A model generated the notes under the pieces. It saw nothing but the letters and a program-made list of their open reading frames with translations. It was not told the origin of the DNA and searched no databases. From DATEOR01 sp036279015 (GTDB lineage Bacteria; Actinomycetota; Thermoleophilia; Gaiellales; Gaiellaceae): a stretch of DNA of 18,785 nucleotides. The stretch is from assembly GCA_036279015.1 (NCBI GenBank), contig DASUJY010000001.1, forward strand, positions 1 to 18,785, written 5' to 3'. This document shows, piece after piece, positions 1 through 8,713 of the stretch. The first letter of the stretch is position 1; every line of letters begins with the position of its first letter. Position numbers and translations under genes: made by a program.

Positions 1-513
1 GTACGCTCGCGCGCCGCCGGCCGGATCGTCGAGAACGTCATCCAGACCGATGCCGCCCTCAATCCCGGCAACTCGGGAGGCGCGCTCGCCGACGGCCACG
101 GCCACGTGGTCGGGATCAACACTGCCGTCGCGGGCGTCGGCCTCGGCCTCGCCGTCCCGATCAACGAAACGACGCGGAAGATCATCGGCGCGCTCATGAG
201 CGAGGGCCGGTTCCGGCGCGCCTACATCGGGATCGCCGGCGGGCCCCGCCCGCTGCCGCCCAGGCTCGCCCGCGAGCTCGGGCGGGAGAGCGGCGTCGAG
301 GTCGTCGAGGTCGTGGAGGGAAGCCCGGCTGCGAAGGCCGGCCTCCGCGCGGAGGATCTGATCGTGGAGGTGAACGGCATCGCCGTCGCCGGCGTCGACG
401 ATCTCCAGCGCCTGATGGCCGGCGAGCTGATCGGCGAGACGGTCGTCCTCGAGACGGTCCGCGACGGCAGGCGGACGAAGCTCGAGCTTGTCCCCGTCGA
501 GCTCGAGGTCTGA
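1..513 (+). CDS. HtrA/DegP-type serine protease with PDZ domain (3' end only)
   Basis: This is an envelope serine protease of the HtrA (trypsin-like, S1C) family, which degrades or senses misfolded proteins outside the cytoplasm. The reading frame is open from the first base, so the start, signal or anchor segment, and the His and Asp of the triad lie outside the window. The visible part begins just before the serine loop: QTDAALNPGNSGGAL, with nucleophile Ser at codon 73-75. The typical strand GINTAVAG and the AVPI segment follow. A PDZ domain occupies about the last 95 residues (YIGIAGGPRP, then GSPAAKAGLRAEDLIVEVNG). There is one PDZ domain and the protein ends VELEV. The gene downstream has its own promoter, so this is the end of its transcription unit. 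The family is confident; the exact paralog (DegP, DegQ or DegS type) cannot be told. Confidence 0.93.
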   Translation, partial: VRSRAAGRIVENVIQTDAALNPGNSGGALADGHGHVVGINTAVAGVGLGLAVPINETTRKIIGALMSEGRFRRAYIGIAGGPRPLPPRLARELGRESGVEVVEVVEGSPAAKAGLRAEDLIVEVNGIAVAGVDDLQRLMAGELIGETVVLETVRDGRRTKLELVPVELEV

Positions 514-520
514 CCCGCGG

Positions 521-549
521 TTGACCTTCTATCGCATGGCTGCTATATC
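521..549 (+). promoter_or_regulatory. Sigma70-type promoter of the 556-999 gene
   Basis: A -35 box TTGACC (521-526) and a -10 box TATATC (544-549) are separated by exactly 17 bases. The start codon ATG begins at 556, six bases after the -10 box. That is where transcription should begin, so the mRNA is probably leaderless. No Shine-Dalgarno sequence precedes the ATG. Confidence 0.6.
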
Positions 550-561
550 GCAGCTATGCGA
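532..561. repeat. 12-bp-arm palindrome spanning the -10 box and start codon
   Basis: Arms TCGCATGGCTGC (532-543) and GCAGCTATGCGA (550-561) pair at 11 of 12 positions around a 6-base centre that is the -10 hexamer itself. The right arm contains the ATG at 556. The placement suggests an operator for a dimeric repressor; a hairpin hiding the start is unlikely if transcription begins at 556. Confidence 0.55.
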
Positions 562-999
562 TACATCCTCCAGCTGGAGCGCGCCGCCGCTCTCGTCCCG
601 GCCGTCATCGCTTGGGCATGCTCGGGTCTCGTCTTTCTCGCGGGCGTCCTATGGGGTGCTCTTCTGCGCTGCGACGAATCCTGTTCCGGGGAGGGTTGGC
701 GACACAACTCCGACGCCTGGCAGTGGCACGGCGTCACGGCGCTCGGTGTCAGCGCGTTCTTGGCCGGCTCCGTGCTCGTCTACTCCGTGTGGACGGGTCG
801 TCGCGTACTCGCAGTGTTGGCCGTCGCGCTCGGTCTGACGGCCGTTCTCATCATGGCGACGCTCTTGAGCCCCGAGTGGCTCTCGCATCTCGATCGGCGC
901 ACGCCCGAGGAGCTGCTGATCCTGCTGCTCGGTGTAGCCGCGCCGATCGTCGCCGCCGCGCTCACGCCCCCTGCCCACCGCCAGCCGGCAGAAGGCTGA
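556..999 (+). CDS. Small four-helix integral membrane protein, unknown function
   Basis: This is a 147-residue membrane protein of no family I can name. There are about four hydrophobic helices: near residues 10-37 (ending GVLWGALL), 58-77, 83-102 and 119-137. Between helices 1 and 2 is an extended loop, RCDESCSGEGW, with two cysteines four apart, followed by a Trp-rich stretch (DAWQWHG); the cysteines could form a disulfide outside the membrane. The start is the ATG at 556, set by the promoter rather than by a ribosome binding site. It stands alone, with HtrA upstream on the same strand and the next genes convergent. The function is unknown; the gene is judged real because of its promoter and coherent membrane topology. 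Confidence 0.75.
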   Translation: MRYILQLERAAALVPAVIAWACSGLVFLAGVLWGALLRCDESCSGEGWRHNSDAWQWHGVTALGVSAFLAGSVLVYSVWTGRRVLAVLAVALGLTAVLIMATLLSPEWLSHLDRRTPEELLILLLGVAAPIVAAALTPPAHRQPAEG

Positions 1000-1014
1000 C
1001 GTGTCCGTCCGAGC

Positions 1015-1039
1015 CACGTCGGGGTCTGACCCCGACGTG
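1015..1039. repeat. GGGGTCTGACCCC palindromic repeat, copy A
   Basis: A perfect inverted repeat with 12-bp arms (CACGTCGGGGTC and its complement) around a single T. It sits just after the stop at 999 and is preceded by GTGTCC at 1002, as in the other copies. It may serve as a bidirectional terminator or be a REP-like dispersed repeat. Confidence 0.7.
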
Positions 1040-1145
1040 TCCAATCGGGCGGTGCGGCCGTCACCGATTCGTTACAGGCCCGGGGTCCGGATCCCCAGTC
1101 TCTGAGCGCCTTTTGCGCGCTGCGACGTGTCCCTTGTGAACATGA

Positions 1146-1160
1146 CGGGGTCTGACCCCG
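1146..1160. repeat. GGGGTCTGACCCC palindromic repeat, copy B
   Basis: The core CGGGGTC-T-GACCCCG has 7-bp perfect arms. Its left flank GTGTCCCTT...ACATG resembles the flank of copy C. It lies downstream of the minus-strand operon that ends at 1176. Confidence 0.7.
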
Positions 1161-1175
1161 ACGTGACCGTAACGG

Positions 1176-1517
1176 CTAGGTCCGCGCGCTCGGCTGGTGC
1201 AGGCCGAACTCGACGCCCTGGTCGTCTCGGCAGGAGACGTAGCGCCCGCCCGGCCCTTCGGCGTCCGGGTCTCCGGCCTCGCCTCCCAGCTCGCGGACGC
1301 GCTCGGCGGCCGCCTCGATGTCGTCCACCCCGAAGTAGACGACGATGTTGCGCGCCTCGTCGCCCTCGTGCAGGCCTCCGCGGACGCCTCCGGTCTCGAT
1401 CCACGCGTTCTCGCCGGCCGTGGTCTCGAACTCCCAGCCGAGCAGCCGGCCGTAGAAGGACTTGGCGCGCTTGCCGTCCGGAACGCCGAGCTCGAAGTGC
1501 GACGGCTCGCCCGGCAC
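1176..1517 (-). CDS. VOC-family (glyoxalase/bleomycin-resistance fold) protein
   Basis: This is a 113-residue protein of the vicinal oxygen chelate superfamily, whose members bind a metal and act on small molecules or merely bind them. One beta-alpha-beta-beta-beta module pair is visible: HFELGVPDGKRAKSFYGRLLGWEF at the N-terminus (the usual 'FY..LLGW' signature) and VYFGVDDIEAAAERVRELGG in the second half, ending with a strand DDQGVEFGLHQP. The His near residue 7 and the Glu near 103 fit usual metal ligands. The GTG start at 1515-1517 overlaps the TAG stop of the upstream hydratase (TAGTG), so translation is probably coupled. It is the last gene of the nine-gene minus-strand operon. The substrate cannot be predicted. 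Confidence 0.85.
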   Translation of the reverse strand: MPGEPSHFELGVPDGKRAKSFYGRLLGWEFETTAGENAWIETGGVRGGLHEGDEARNIVVYFGVDDIEAAAERVRELGGEAGDPDAEGPGGRYVSCRDDQGVEFGLHQPSART

Positions 1518-2278
1518 TAGTCCTTCGACCCCGGCTTACGCTTCTCGAGGAACGCCCGCATCCCCTCCTGGGCCTCTTCCGAGGAGAGCGCGAGGTGGAA
1601 GGCTTTGCGCTCGGCGTCGAGGCCCGCGGCGAGCGTCGTCTCGAACGCCTGGTCGACAGCCTGCTTGGCGAGCCGCACGCCGACCGGGCTCTTCGCCGCG
1701 ATCTCCTGCGCGATGCGCTTCGCCTCGCTGAGCCACGCTTCGTTCGCCACGACGCGCGCGACGAGGCCCGCCGCCTCCGCCTCGCGCGCGGAGAGAAAGC
1801 GGCCGGTCAGGATGACGTCCATCGCCTTCGCCTTCCCGATCGCGCGGGTCAGCCGCTGCGTGCCGCCGGCGCCGGGGAGGACGCCGAGGTTCGTCTCCGG
1901 CTGGCCGAACTGCGCGCCCTCCGCGGCGACGATCAGGTCGCAGGCCATCGCGAGCTCGCAGCCGCCGCCGAGGCAGTAGCCGGACACGGCGGCGACGATC
2001 GGCGTCCGCACCGAGCGAATCGCGTCCCACTTGTCGATGCGGCCGCCGAAGTAGAGCTCGAGATGCGTCGAGCTCTGGAGCTCACCGATGTCGGCGCCCG
2101 AGGCGAACGCCTTCTCGTCCCCGGCGAGGACGATGCAGCGGACGCCCTCGTCCGCGTCCAGGTTCTCGAGCGCGCCGACGAGCTCCGTCATGAGCTGGTT
2201 CGAGAGCGCGTTCAGCGCTTCCGGCCTGTTCAGCCGAACGACGGCGATCGGCTCCTCGCGTTCCAGGAGGACGGTCAC
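1517..2278 (-). CDS. Enoyl-CoA hydratase (crotonase)
   Basis: This 253-aa enzyme should hydrate trans-2-enoyl-CoA to 3-hydroxyacyl-CoA in beta-oxidation-type pathways in the cytoplasm. It follows the mitochondrial-type crotonase pattern: RLNRPEALNAL, an oxyanion-hole segment FASGADI (about residues 58-64), GGGCELAMACDL with catalytic Glu108, and GQPETNLGVLPGAGGTQRL with catalytic Glu128. The two Glu are 20 residues apart, as in the rat enzyme, so hydratase activity is likely rather than a side-branch crotonase reaction. The GTG start at 2276-2278 overlaps the TGA of the upstream hydratase (GTGA). The same frame stays open much further upstream, but that region is clearly the other hydratase's coding sequence. 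It ends one base into the VOC gene. The chain-length preference is unknown. Confidence 0.92.
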   Translation of the reverse strand: MTVLLEREEPIAVVRLNRPEALNALSNQLMTELVGALENLDADEGVRCIVLAGDEKAFASGADIGELQSSTHLELYFGGRIDKWDAIRSVRTPIVAAVSGYCLGGGCELAMACDLIVAAEGAQFGQPETNLGVLPGAGGTQRLTRAIGKAKAMDVILTGRFLSAREAEAAGLVARVVANEAWLSEAKRIAQEIAAKSPVGVRLAKQAVDQAFETTLAAGLDAERKAFHLALSSEEAQEGMRAFLEKRKPGSKD

Positions 2279-3087
2279 TTCTTCCTCCGCAGGAAGCTCT
2301 CGACGGCCTCGCGCGGCTCGTCGGTCGCCATCGAGAGCGCGAGCCAGTCGCGCGCGTGGTTGACAGTCTCGTGCCAGGAGAGGTCGCGCCAGAAGTTGAG
2401 CTGCTGCTTCGTGTAGCGCACGGTCTGCGGGAGCTTCGCCACGAGGCTCGCGACGATGCGGTCGACCTCGGCGTCGAGCTCCCCGCGCGGGACGGCGAAG
2501 TTGACGAGCCCCCACTCCGCCGCCTTCACAGCGGGGATCTCCTCGCACATGAGGATGATCTCGCGCGCCCGCCGGTCGCCGACCATGACCGGGAGCCACT
2601 GAGTCGCGCCGCCCGCGGGAACCGACCCGTGCTCGGGCCCGACGTGGCGGATGAAGGCGTCGTCGGCCATGACGGCGAGGTCGCAGGCCATCTGGAGCTC
2701 GTTGCCGCCGCCGACGCAGATGCCGTTGATGCGCGCGAGCGTCGGCTTGCCGATCTCCCGCAGGCGGTCGTGCATGTCCTTGAAGGCGCCGAACCACTTC
2801 CAGTACTCGCCTGGCTTGCCGAGGTAGTCGTCGCTCCACGACTTGAGGTCGGCGCCCACGCAGAAGGCGCGCCCGGCGCCCGTGACGACGACCGCGCGGA
2901 CGTCGTCGTCCCAGGAGGCGTCCTCACAGGCGCGCGCGATCTCCCGCAGCATGCGGAAGTCGAAGGCGTTCAGGACCTCGGGTCGGTTCAGCGTGATCGT
3001 CGCCCGGGGCGGCGCCTTCTCGTAGACGATCGTCTCGAAACCGAGCTCGGCCGGGTCGCGCGGCGTGGGACGGTCCGGCTCCGTCAT
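2275..3087 (-). CDS. Second enoyl-CoA hydratase/isomerase-family protein
   Basis: This is a 270-aa crotonase-superfamily protein, only distantly similar to its downstream neighbour. Visible landmarks are ITLNRPEVLNAFD (31-43), the oxyanion-hole segment AFCVGADL (74-81), GGGNELQMACDL with Glu130 and VGPEHGSVPAGGATQWLP with Glu152. Both acid residues are kept, but the loop around them differs from canonical crotonase, so another crotonase reaction (a ring or branched CoA thioester hydration, or isomerisation) is possible. A stretch rich in aromatics, GEYWKWFGAFKDMHD near 93-107, probably shapes the acyl pocket. Its ATG overlaps the TGA of the upstream EthD-like gene (ATGA), and its own stop overlaps the next start (GTGA). 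The family is certain; the substrate is not. Confidence 0.9.
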   Translation of the reverse strand: MTEPDRPTPRDPAELGFETIVYEKAPPRATITLNRPEVLNAFDFRMLREIARACEDASWDDDVRAVVVTGAGRAFCVGADLKSWSDDYLGKPGEYWKWFGAFKDMHDRLREIGKPTLARINGICVGGGNELQMACDLAVMADDAFIRHVGPEHGSVPAGGATQWLPVMVGDRRAREIILMCEEIPAVKAAEWGLVNFAVPRGELDAEVDRIVASLVAKLPQTVRYTKQQLNFWRDLSWHETVNHARDWLALSMATDEPREAVESFLRRKK

Positions 3088-3368
3088 GCCGACACGTCCG
3101 CGAAATGAACCTGGAACGGGACGCCCATCGCCATGGCGTCCTGGCCGGAGGCGTTGAACTCGTCCGACCGCGATCCCTCCTTGAACGCCTCCATGTCCTC
3201 GAACTCGAACTCGGCGAAATACGCGTACGCGGGCTCCGCGAACGGACTGCCGAAGACCTTGCCGTGGCGAAACGTCGCGCGCGGCACCTTGCTCGCGTAG
3301 TCAGCGACGTGGCGCGCGTAGCGCTCGGCGTCCGGCTCGCGCTCGTACGTGATCAACACCCTGACCAT
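3084..3368 (-). CDS. EthD-like small dimeric alpha/beta-barrel protein
   Basis: This is a 94-residue protein that looks like the EthD family (ferredoxin-like dimeric alpha/beta barrel). It begins MVRVLITYEREPDAERYARHV and has a central strand pair around AYFAEFEFEDMEAFKEG and a C-terminal strand PFQVHFADV. EthD proteins are small accessory proteins near oxidation pathways, and many are of unknown biochemical role. The ATG at 3366-3368 has a good Shine-Dalgarno, AGGGAGG, directly upstream. A 24-base gap separates it from potC, the only sizeable gap in the operon, so it may start a distinct translational block. Its stop overlaps the next ATG (ATGA). Confidence 0.8.
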   Translation of the reverse strand: MVRVLITYEREPDAERYARHVADYASKVPRATFRHGKVFGSPFAEPAYAYFAEFEFEDMEAFKEGSRSDEFNASGQDAMAMGVPFQVHFADVSA

Positions 3369-3392
3369 GGCCCTCCCTGGGTTGCCGGCGAA

Positions 3393-4190
3393 CTACCGCC
3401 TGCGAAGGATTCCGGATTCGCGCGAAAGCCGCTGCGCGAGGTAGACCGGGACGATCGTCAGGGCGATGATCACCACGACGACGACATTGACCTGCGGGAG
3501 CTGCTGGCCGAGCCGGATCTTGCCGAAGATCCAGAGCGGAAGCGTGTTCTGGGCGCCGGCCGTGAAGGTCGTCACGATCACCTCGTCGAACGAGAGCGCG
3601 AAGGCGAGGAGCGCGCCCGAGACGAGCGCCGTCGAGATGACCGGCAGCGTGACGAAGCGGAACGTCTGCCAGCCGTCTGCGCCGAGGTCCATGGAGGCCT
3701 CGACGAGCGAGGCCGACGTCCGCCGCAGCCGCGCGGCGACGTTGTTGTAGACGATCACGATGCAGAAGGTCGCGTGGCCGATCACGATCGTCCACAGGCT
3801 GAGGTTCCAGCTCCAGAAGCCGAAGTAGGAGTTGAGCGCCATGCCGGTGATGATCCCGGGGAGCGCGAGCGGCAGGACGACGACGAAGGAGACGGCCTCC
3901 CGCCCGAAGAAGCGGAAGCGGCTGACCGCGAACGCGGCGGCCGAGCCGAGCACGAGCGCGATCGCCGTCGCGGCAAGGGCCGCCTTCAGCGAGAGGACGA
4001 GCGCGTCCCGCACCTCGCTGTTGTGCCAGGCGGACGTGAACCACTTCGTAGAGAAGCCGGCGATCGGCCAGCTCTGGATGTTCGACGAGTTGAAGGCGTA
4101 GACGACGATGATCGCGATCGGCGCGTAGAGGAAGAGGACGACGAGCGCCGTCCAGGTCCAGAGGCCGAAGCGTGCGGCGCGCGTCTCCAT
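3393..4190 (-). CDS. potC: Polyamine-type ABC transporter permease, PotC family
   Basis: This is the second permease of a spermidine/putrescine-type importer, 265 aa, in the inner membrane. Hydrophobic segments are visible near residues 13-32, 65-85, 100-118, 130-150, 185-205 and 235-255. The EAA loop that docks on the ATPase is EASMDLGADGWQTFRFVTLP. The N-terminus (METRAARFGLWTW) and the early motif YAFNSSN are typical of PotC. The ATG at 4188-4190 overlaps the TGA of potB (TGATG); a GTG one codon earlier is an alternative start. It follows potA, potD and potB in transcription order, completing the transporter. The substrate may be putrescine, spermidine, GABA or a related amine; sequence alone does not decide. 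Confidence 0.92.
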   Translation of the reverse strand: METRAARFGLWTWTALVVLFLYAPIAIIVVYAFNSSNIQSWPIAGFSTKWFTSAWHNSEVRDALVLSLKAALAATAIALVLGSAAAFAVSRFRFFGREAVSFVVVLPLALPGIITGMALNSYFGFWSWNLSLWTIVIGHATFCIVIVYNNVAARLRRTSASLVEASMDLGADGWQTFRFVTLPVISTALVSGALLAFALSFDEVIVTTFTAGAQNTLPLWIFGKIRLGQQLPQVNVVVVVIIALTIVPVYLAQRLSRESGILRRR

Positions 4191-5104
4191 CACAAGGCCT
4201 CGAAGGCGCCGAGCCGGCGGGCGACGGCAAGATAGACCGCCATCACGACGAGGGGCACCGTGGCATAGGCGGCCGCGAAGGGGACGTTGTTGGAGATCCC
4301 GACGCTCGCGTAGACGACGTTGCCGATGAACTGTGAGCTGGCGCCCCCGACGAGCGTGGGCGTGATGTAGTCGCCGAGCGTGAGCGCGAAGGTGAAGATC
4401 GAGCCTGCGACGACGCCCGGGAAGACGAGCGGCAAGACGACGCTCCGGGTCGTGCGCCAGCCCCGGGCGCCGAGGTCGGTCGAGGCCTCGAGATAGGAGT
4501 CCGGGATCCGCTCCATGGCCGCGTAGACCGGCAGGATCATGAACGGCAGCCAAATGTAGGAGAAGACGATCCACATCGCCCAGTTCGAGTACGCGACGCC
4601 GACCGTGGGGAGCCCGAGATGCTCGAGCGTCCAGTTGAGCGCTCCCTCGCGGGAGAGGATCAGCCGCCACGCGTACACGCGCGCGAGGTAGCTTGCCCAG
4701 AGGGGCAGGAGGACGAGGACGAAGAGGGCCGCGCGCGTTCGCGGCGAGGCCAGGCGGGCCATGAAGTACGCGAACGGGAGCGCCACGATCGCGTCGGTGA
4801 TCGTGACCGCCGCGGCGATCCCGATCGTCCGGAGGGCGATCGTGCGGTAGGTCGGCTCCGTAAAGAGCGTCTCGAAGTTGTCGAAGTTCCAGACCCGCAC
4901 GAGCTCGGTCGTGAACGGGTCGACCCTCCAGAAGGCGGAGACGAGGAGGACGGCGAGCGCCGCCAGGTAGAGGAGCGCGAACCAGGCGAGCGGCGGCAGG
5001 AGGAGGAGCAGGCCGCGCAGCCAGCCCCGCCGCCAGAACGCAGCCGAGAAACGGCGACGGGCCGCCCACGGAGGGCGGCCCGCAGATTCAGCTCCCGCGG
5101 CCAA
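4190..5104 (-). CDS. potB: Polyamine-type ABC transporter permease, PotB family
   Basis: This is the first permease of the importer, 304 aa. An extended arginine-rich cytoplasmic N-terminus (residues 1-30) precedes the first membrane helix, LLLLLPPLAWFALLYL. The segment FDNFETLFTEPTYR is the usual periplasmic-side PotB motif, and the EAA loop is EASTDLGARGWRTTRSVVLP. The only in-frame start after the potD stop is the TTG at 5102-5104, because the potD stop TAG (5111-5113) is in the same frame and no ATG or GTG follows before the first helix. The ribosome binding site is weak. A strong stem-loop (5058-5082) lies within codons 8-16 and may reduce translation of this gene relative to potD. Confidence 0.9.
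   Translation of the reverse strand: MAAGAESAGRPPWAARRRFSAAFWRRGWLRGLLLLLPPLAWFALLYLAALAVLLVSAFWRVDPFTTELVRVWNFDNFETLFTEPTYRTIALRTIGIAAAVTITDAIVALPFAYFMARLASPRTRAALFVLVLLPLWASYLARVYAWRLILSREGALNWTLEHLGLPTVGVAYSNWAMWIVFSYIWLPFMILPVYAAMERIPDSYLEASTDLGARGWRTTRSVVLPLVFPGVVAGSIFTFALTLGDYITPTLVGGASSQFIGNVVYASVGISNNVPFAAAYATVPLVVMAVYLAVARRLGAFEAL
5058..5082 (-). other. Strong stem-loop in the 5' end of potB
   Basis: A perfect 10-bp stem (CGGGCCGCCC with GGGCGGCCCG) and a 5-base loop lie 28 bases after the potD stop, inside the first codons of potB. There is no U-tract, so it is more likely an mRNA-stabilising or attenuating hairpin than a terminator. This placement is common after binding-protein genes, which are needed in excess. 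Confidence 0.55.
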
Positions 5105-5110
5105 GGCCGA

Positions 5111-6294
5111 CTAGCCTCGGAGCTCCGTCCAGGCCTGCTGCCAGGCCGTGTAGTCCATGCAGTCCATCTCGCCGTTGCCGCAGTCGGCCTGCGGCGTCTT
5201 CCAGAACTTGATCGAGTTGAAGTAATCCTCCGAGGCATCGCCGTGGTACTTCGCGCACGAGCCCGGGTCGATCTTGTCCATCTCGGCACAGGCCTTCGTG
5301 TTGGCGGGCGTCTCGCCGAAGAAGATCGCCTGCTGAGCCTGGACGAGCGGCGTCGTCGCGTGCTGCATCCAGAGGTAGGCGCAGTTCGGATGCTGGGCCT
5401 TCGCGGACAGCATCCAGGTGTCGGCCCAGCCGGTCGCCCCTTCCTCAGGGATCGTGTCCTTCACGGGCACGTCGTCCGCGGCGAGCGTGTTGGTCTGGTA
5501 GGGCCAGGACGCCCCGATGACCGCGTCGCCGTTCTTGAAGAGGTCGATCTCGTCGGACGCGAGCGCCCAGTACTTCTTGATCAGCGGCTTCTGTTGCTTC
5601 AGGAGCTCGATCGCAGCGTCGAACTGCTCCTGGTTCAGCTCGTAGGGGTCGGTGATGCCGAGGTCCGGCTGCGCCTTCGAGAGGTAGAGCGCGGCGTCGG
5701 CGATCTGGATCGGGTTGTCCGGAACGGTCACCCGTCCCTGGTACTTCGAGTCGTAGAGCGCCGACCAGCTCGTCGGCTCAGGCGTGACATCGTCCGTGTT
5801 GTAGAGGAGCGTGTTCGGCCCCCACTCGTACGAGACGCCGTAGTGCTTGCCGTCGATCGTGTTGTGCGGCGGCGACTTGAGCGCCTCGCTGAAGTCCGCA
5901 TAGCCGGGGATGAGGTCGACGTTCACCGGCTGGACGTCTCCGCCGAGGATGAGCCGCAGGCTCGCGTCGCCGGAGGCCGAGACCATGTCGTACTGGCCCC
6001 CTCCTCCCTGGCGCATGAGCGTCACCATCTCGTCGGAGGAGCCGCCGTACTTGACGTTGACCTGGCAGCCCGTCTCCTGCTCGAAGGGCTTCACCCACTG
6101 ATCCTCCGTGTAGCCCTCCCAGGCGATCAGGTTGAGGGCGCCCTCACCGGGGCCGACCTTGGTCGGAAGCGCCGAGGTGTCGCCGCTCGGGCTCGCGCTC
6201 CCGCCTTCATCCCCGCCGCCGCAGCCCGCGGCGGTGACCGCCAGTGCGCCGACCAGGACGGCGAGCACCGCCCAGATCGCGAATCGCGCCTTCT

Positions 6295-6298
<4 letters not shown>
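5111..6298 (-). CDS. potD: Polyamine-type substrate-binding lipoprotein, PotD family
   Basis: This is the extracellular solute-binding protein of the importer, 395 aa. The signal peptide starts MKKARF, is hydrophobic through residue 22, and ends in a lipobox-like AAGC with Cys26 as the probable lipid anchor. A Gly/Ser/Pro-rich tether follows to about residue 45. The mature domain begins ALNLIAWEGYTEDQWVKPFE, with ETGCQVNVKYGGSSDEM, typical of PotD/PotF. The C-terminus has four cysteines (CAEMDKIDPGSC and CGNGEMDC), possibly disulfide-bonded. The ATG at 6296-6298 is chosen because it gives a proper signal peptide and overlaps the potA stop (ATGA); a longer in-frame extension is only overlap with potA. 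It is followed by a stem-loop and then potB. Confidence 0.93.
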
Positions 6299-7345
<1,047 letters not shown>

Positions 7346-7374
<29 letters not shown>

Positions 7375-8650
7375 GCGCTTCCTCCAGGAGCTCGAGGCCT
7401 CGGTCGAGATCCTCGTCGGATACGACGAGCGGAACGAGAATTCGGATGACGTTGCCGTAGAGTCCGCAGGAGAGGAGCACGAGGCCGAGCCCGCGGGCGG
7501 CCGCCGTGGTCGCGCTCGCGAGGGTCGCGGCGGGCGCCTTCGTCTCGCGGTCCTCGACGAGCTCGAGCGCGAGCATCGGCCCGAGGCCGCGCACCTCGCC
7601 GACCGCCTCGACGCGCGCCGCGATCCCGTCGAGCCCGGCCCGGATCCGCTCGCCGAGCTCCTCGGCGCGCCGGCGGAAGTCCTCGCCCGCCACCTCGTCG
7701 AGGACGGCGAGCGCGGCGGCGCAGGCGAGCGGGTTCCCGCCGAAGGTCCCGCCGAGCCCGCCGGCCGGAACCGCGTCGACGATCCCGCTCGGCCCGGTGA
7801 CGGCGGCAAGCGGCAGCCCGCCGCCGAGCGACTTCCCCGAGACGAGGAGGTCCGGCTCGACGCCGTAGTGCTCGATTGCCCACACGGGCCCGGTACGACC
7901 GACCCCGGCCTGGACCTCGTCGTCGACGTAGAGGATCCCGTGGCGCTCGCAGAGCTCCTTCAGGCGCGGCGGGAAGTCGTGCGGCATCGGGATGAAGCCG
8001 CCCTCGCCCTGCACCGGCTCGAGCACGACGCAGGCGACCGACTGCGGGTCGACGTCCGCCTTGAAGAGCGCCTCGAGCTCGTGCATCGCATCGTCGGTCG
8101 AGACACCGCGATACGGATACGGTGCGGGAGCCCTGTAGACCTCGGGCGCGAACGGGCCGAAGCCGCGCTTGTACGGGACGACCTTGCTGGTCATCGTCAT
8201 CGTGAGGAGGGTGCGCCCGTGGAAGGCGCGGTCGAAGACGACGACCGCGGGACGGCCGCTGGCGGCACGGGCGATCTTGACGGCGTTCTCCACCGCCTCG
8301 GCGCCGGAGTTCAGGAGCAGGCTCTTCTGCGTCTCACCCCCGCAGGGCGAGAGCTCTGCGAGCCGGCGGCAGACCTCCACGTAGGGCTCGTACATCCCGA
8401 CCATGAAGCACTGGTGCAGGTAGCGCTCGACCTGGTCGTGGACGGCGGCGACCGCAGCGGGGAGCCCGTGGCCCGTGTTCTGGCAGCCCAGCCCGCCCGC
8501 GAAGTCGATGTAGCTCCGCCCGTCGACGTCCTCGATCCGGGCGCCCTCGGCACGCGCGACGACGAGCGGGGGCGTCGCGACTCCTGCGGCGACGTAGCGC
8601 TCGCGCGCGTCCAGGATCTCGTCGGTCCCGCTCCGTTCTCGTAGCGACAT
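7346..8650 (-). CDS. gabT: Class III aminotransferase, 4-aminobutyrate transaminase-like
   Basis: This is a 434-aa PLP enzyme that should move an omega-amino group to an oxo-acid, most likely GABA to succinate semialdehyde, or a related diamine or omega-amino acid. Visible signatures are NSGAEAVENAVKIAR (114-128), FHGRTL (143-148), EPVQGEGG (211-218), VDDEVQAGVGRTG with the PLP-ring Asp244, and SGKSLGGGLPL with Schiff-base Lys273. The length and motif order match GabT, but putrescine or 5-aminovalerate aminotransferases share them, so the substrate is inferred. It is the first gene of the nine-gene operon, and potA follows with a 29-base overlap. A TAGACT box six bases before the ATG suggests a leaderless transcript; no ribosome binding site is visible. 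Confidence 0.88.
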
Positions 8651-8656
8651 TCGCCG

Positions 8657-8662
8657 AGTCTA
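8657..8662 (-). promoter_or_regulatory. Probable -10 box of the gabT-pot operon
   Basis: Read on the minus strand, TAGACT is followed by six bases and then the ATG of the aminotransferase. The spacing equals that at 544-556 and 12233-12226. No good -35 is visible. Confidence 0.4.
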
Positions 8663-8713
8663 CAACCGGGGCAAGCGCCGCTCCTCGTCCCGCCTGGCCG
8701 AATCGACCGGGTT

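Larger units (their letters stand above)
1000..1175. other. Convergent intergenic gap with two palindromic repeats
   Basis: No credible gene is seen here. The gap lies between the 3' ends of two convergent genes and contains two copies of the GGGGTCTGACCCC repeat (annotated separately). These probably act as the terminator for both sides. Confidence 0.6.

Noticed and set aside
1127..2416. Long plus-strand open frame of over 400 codons
   Set aside because: It is antisense to the VOC and hydratase genes, rich in Arg and Ala with no recognisable motif; a typical shadow in high-GC DNA.
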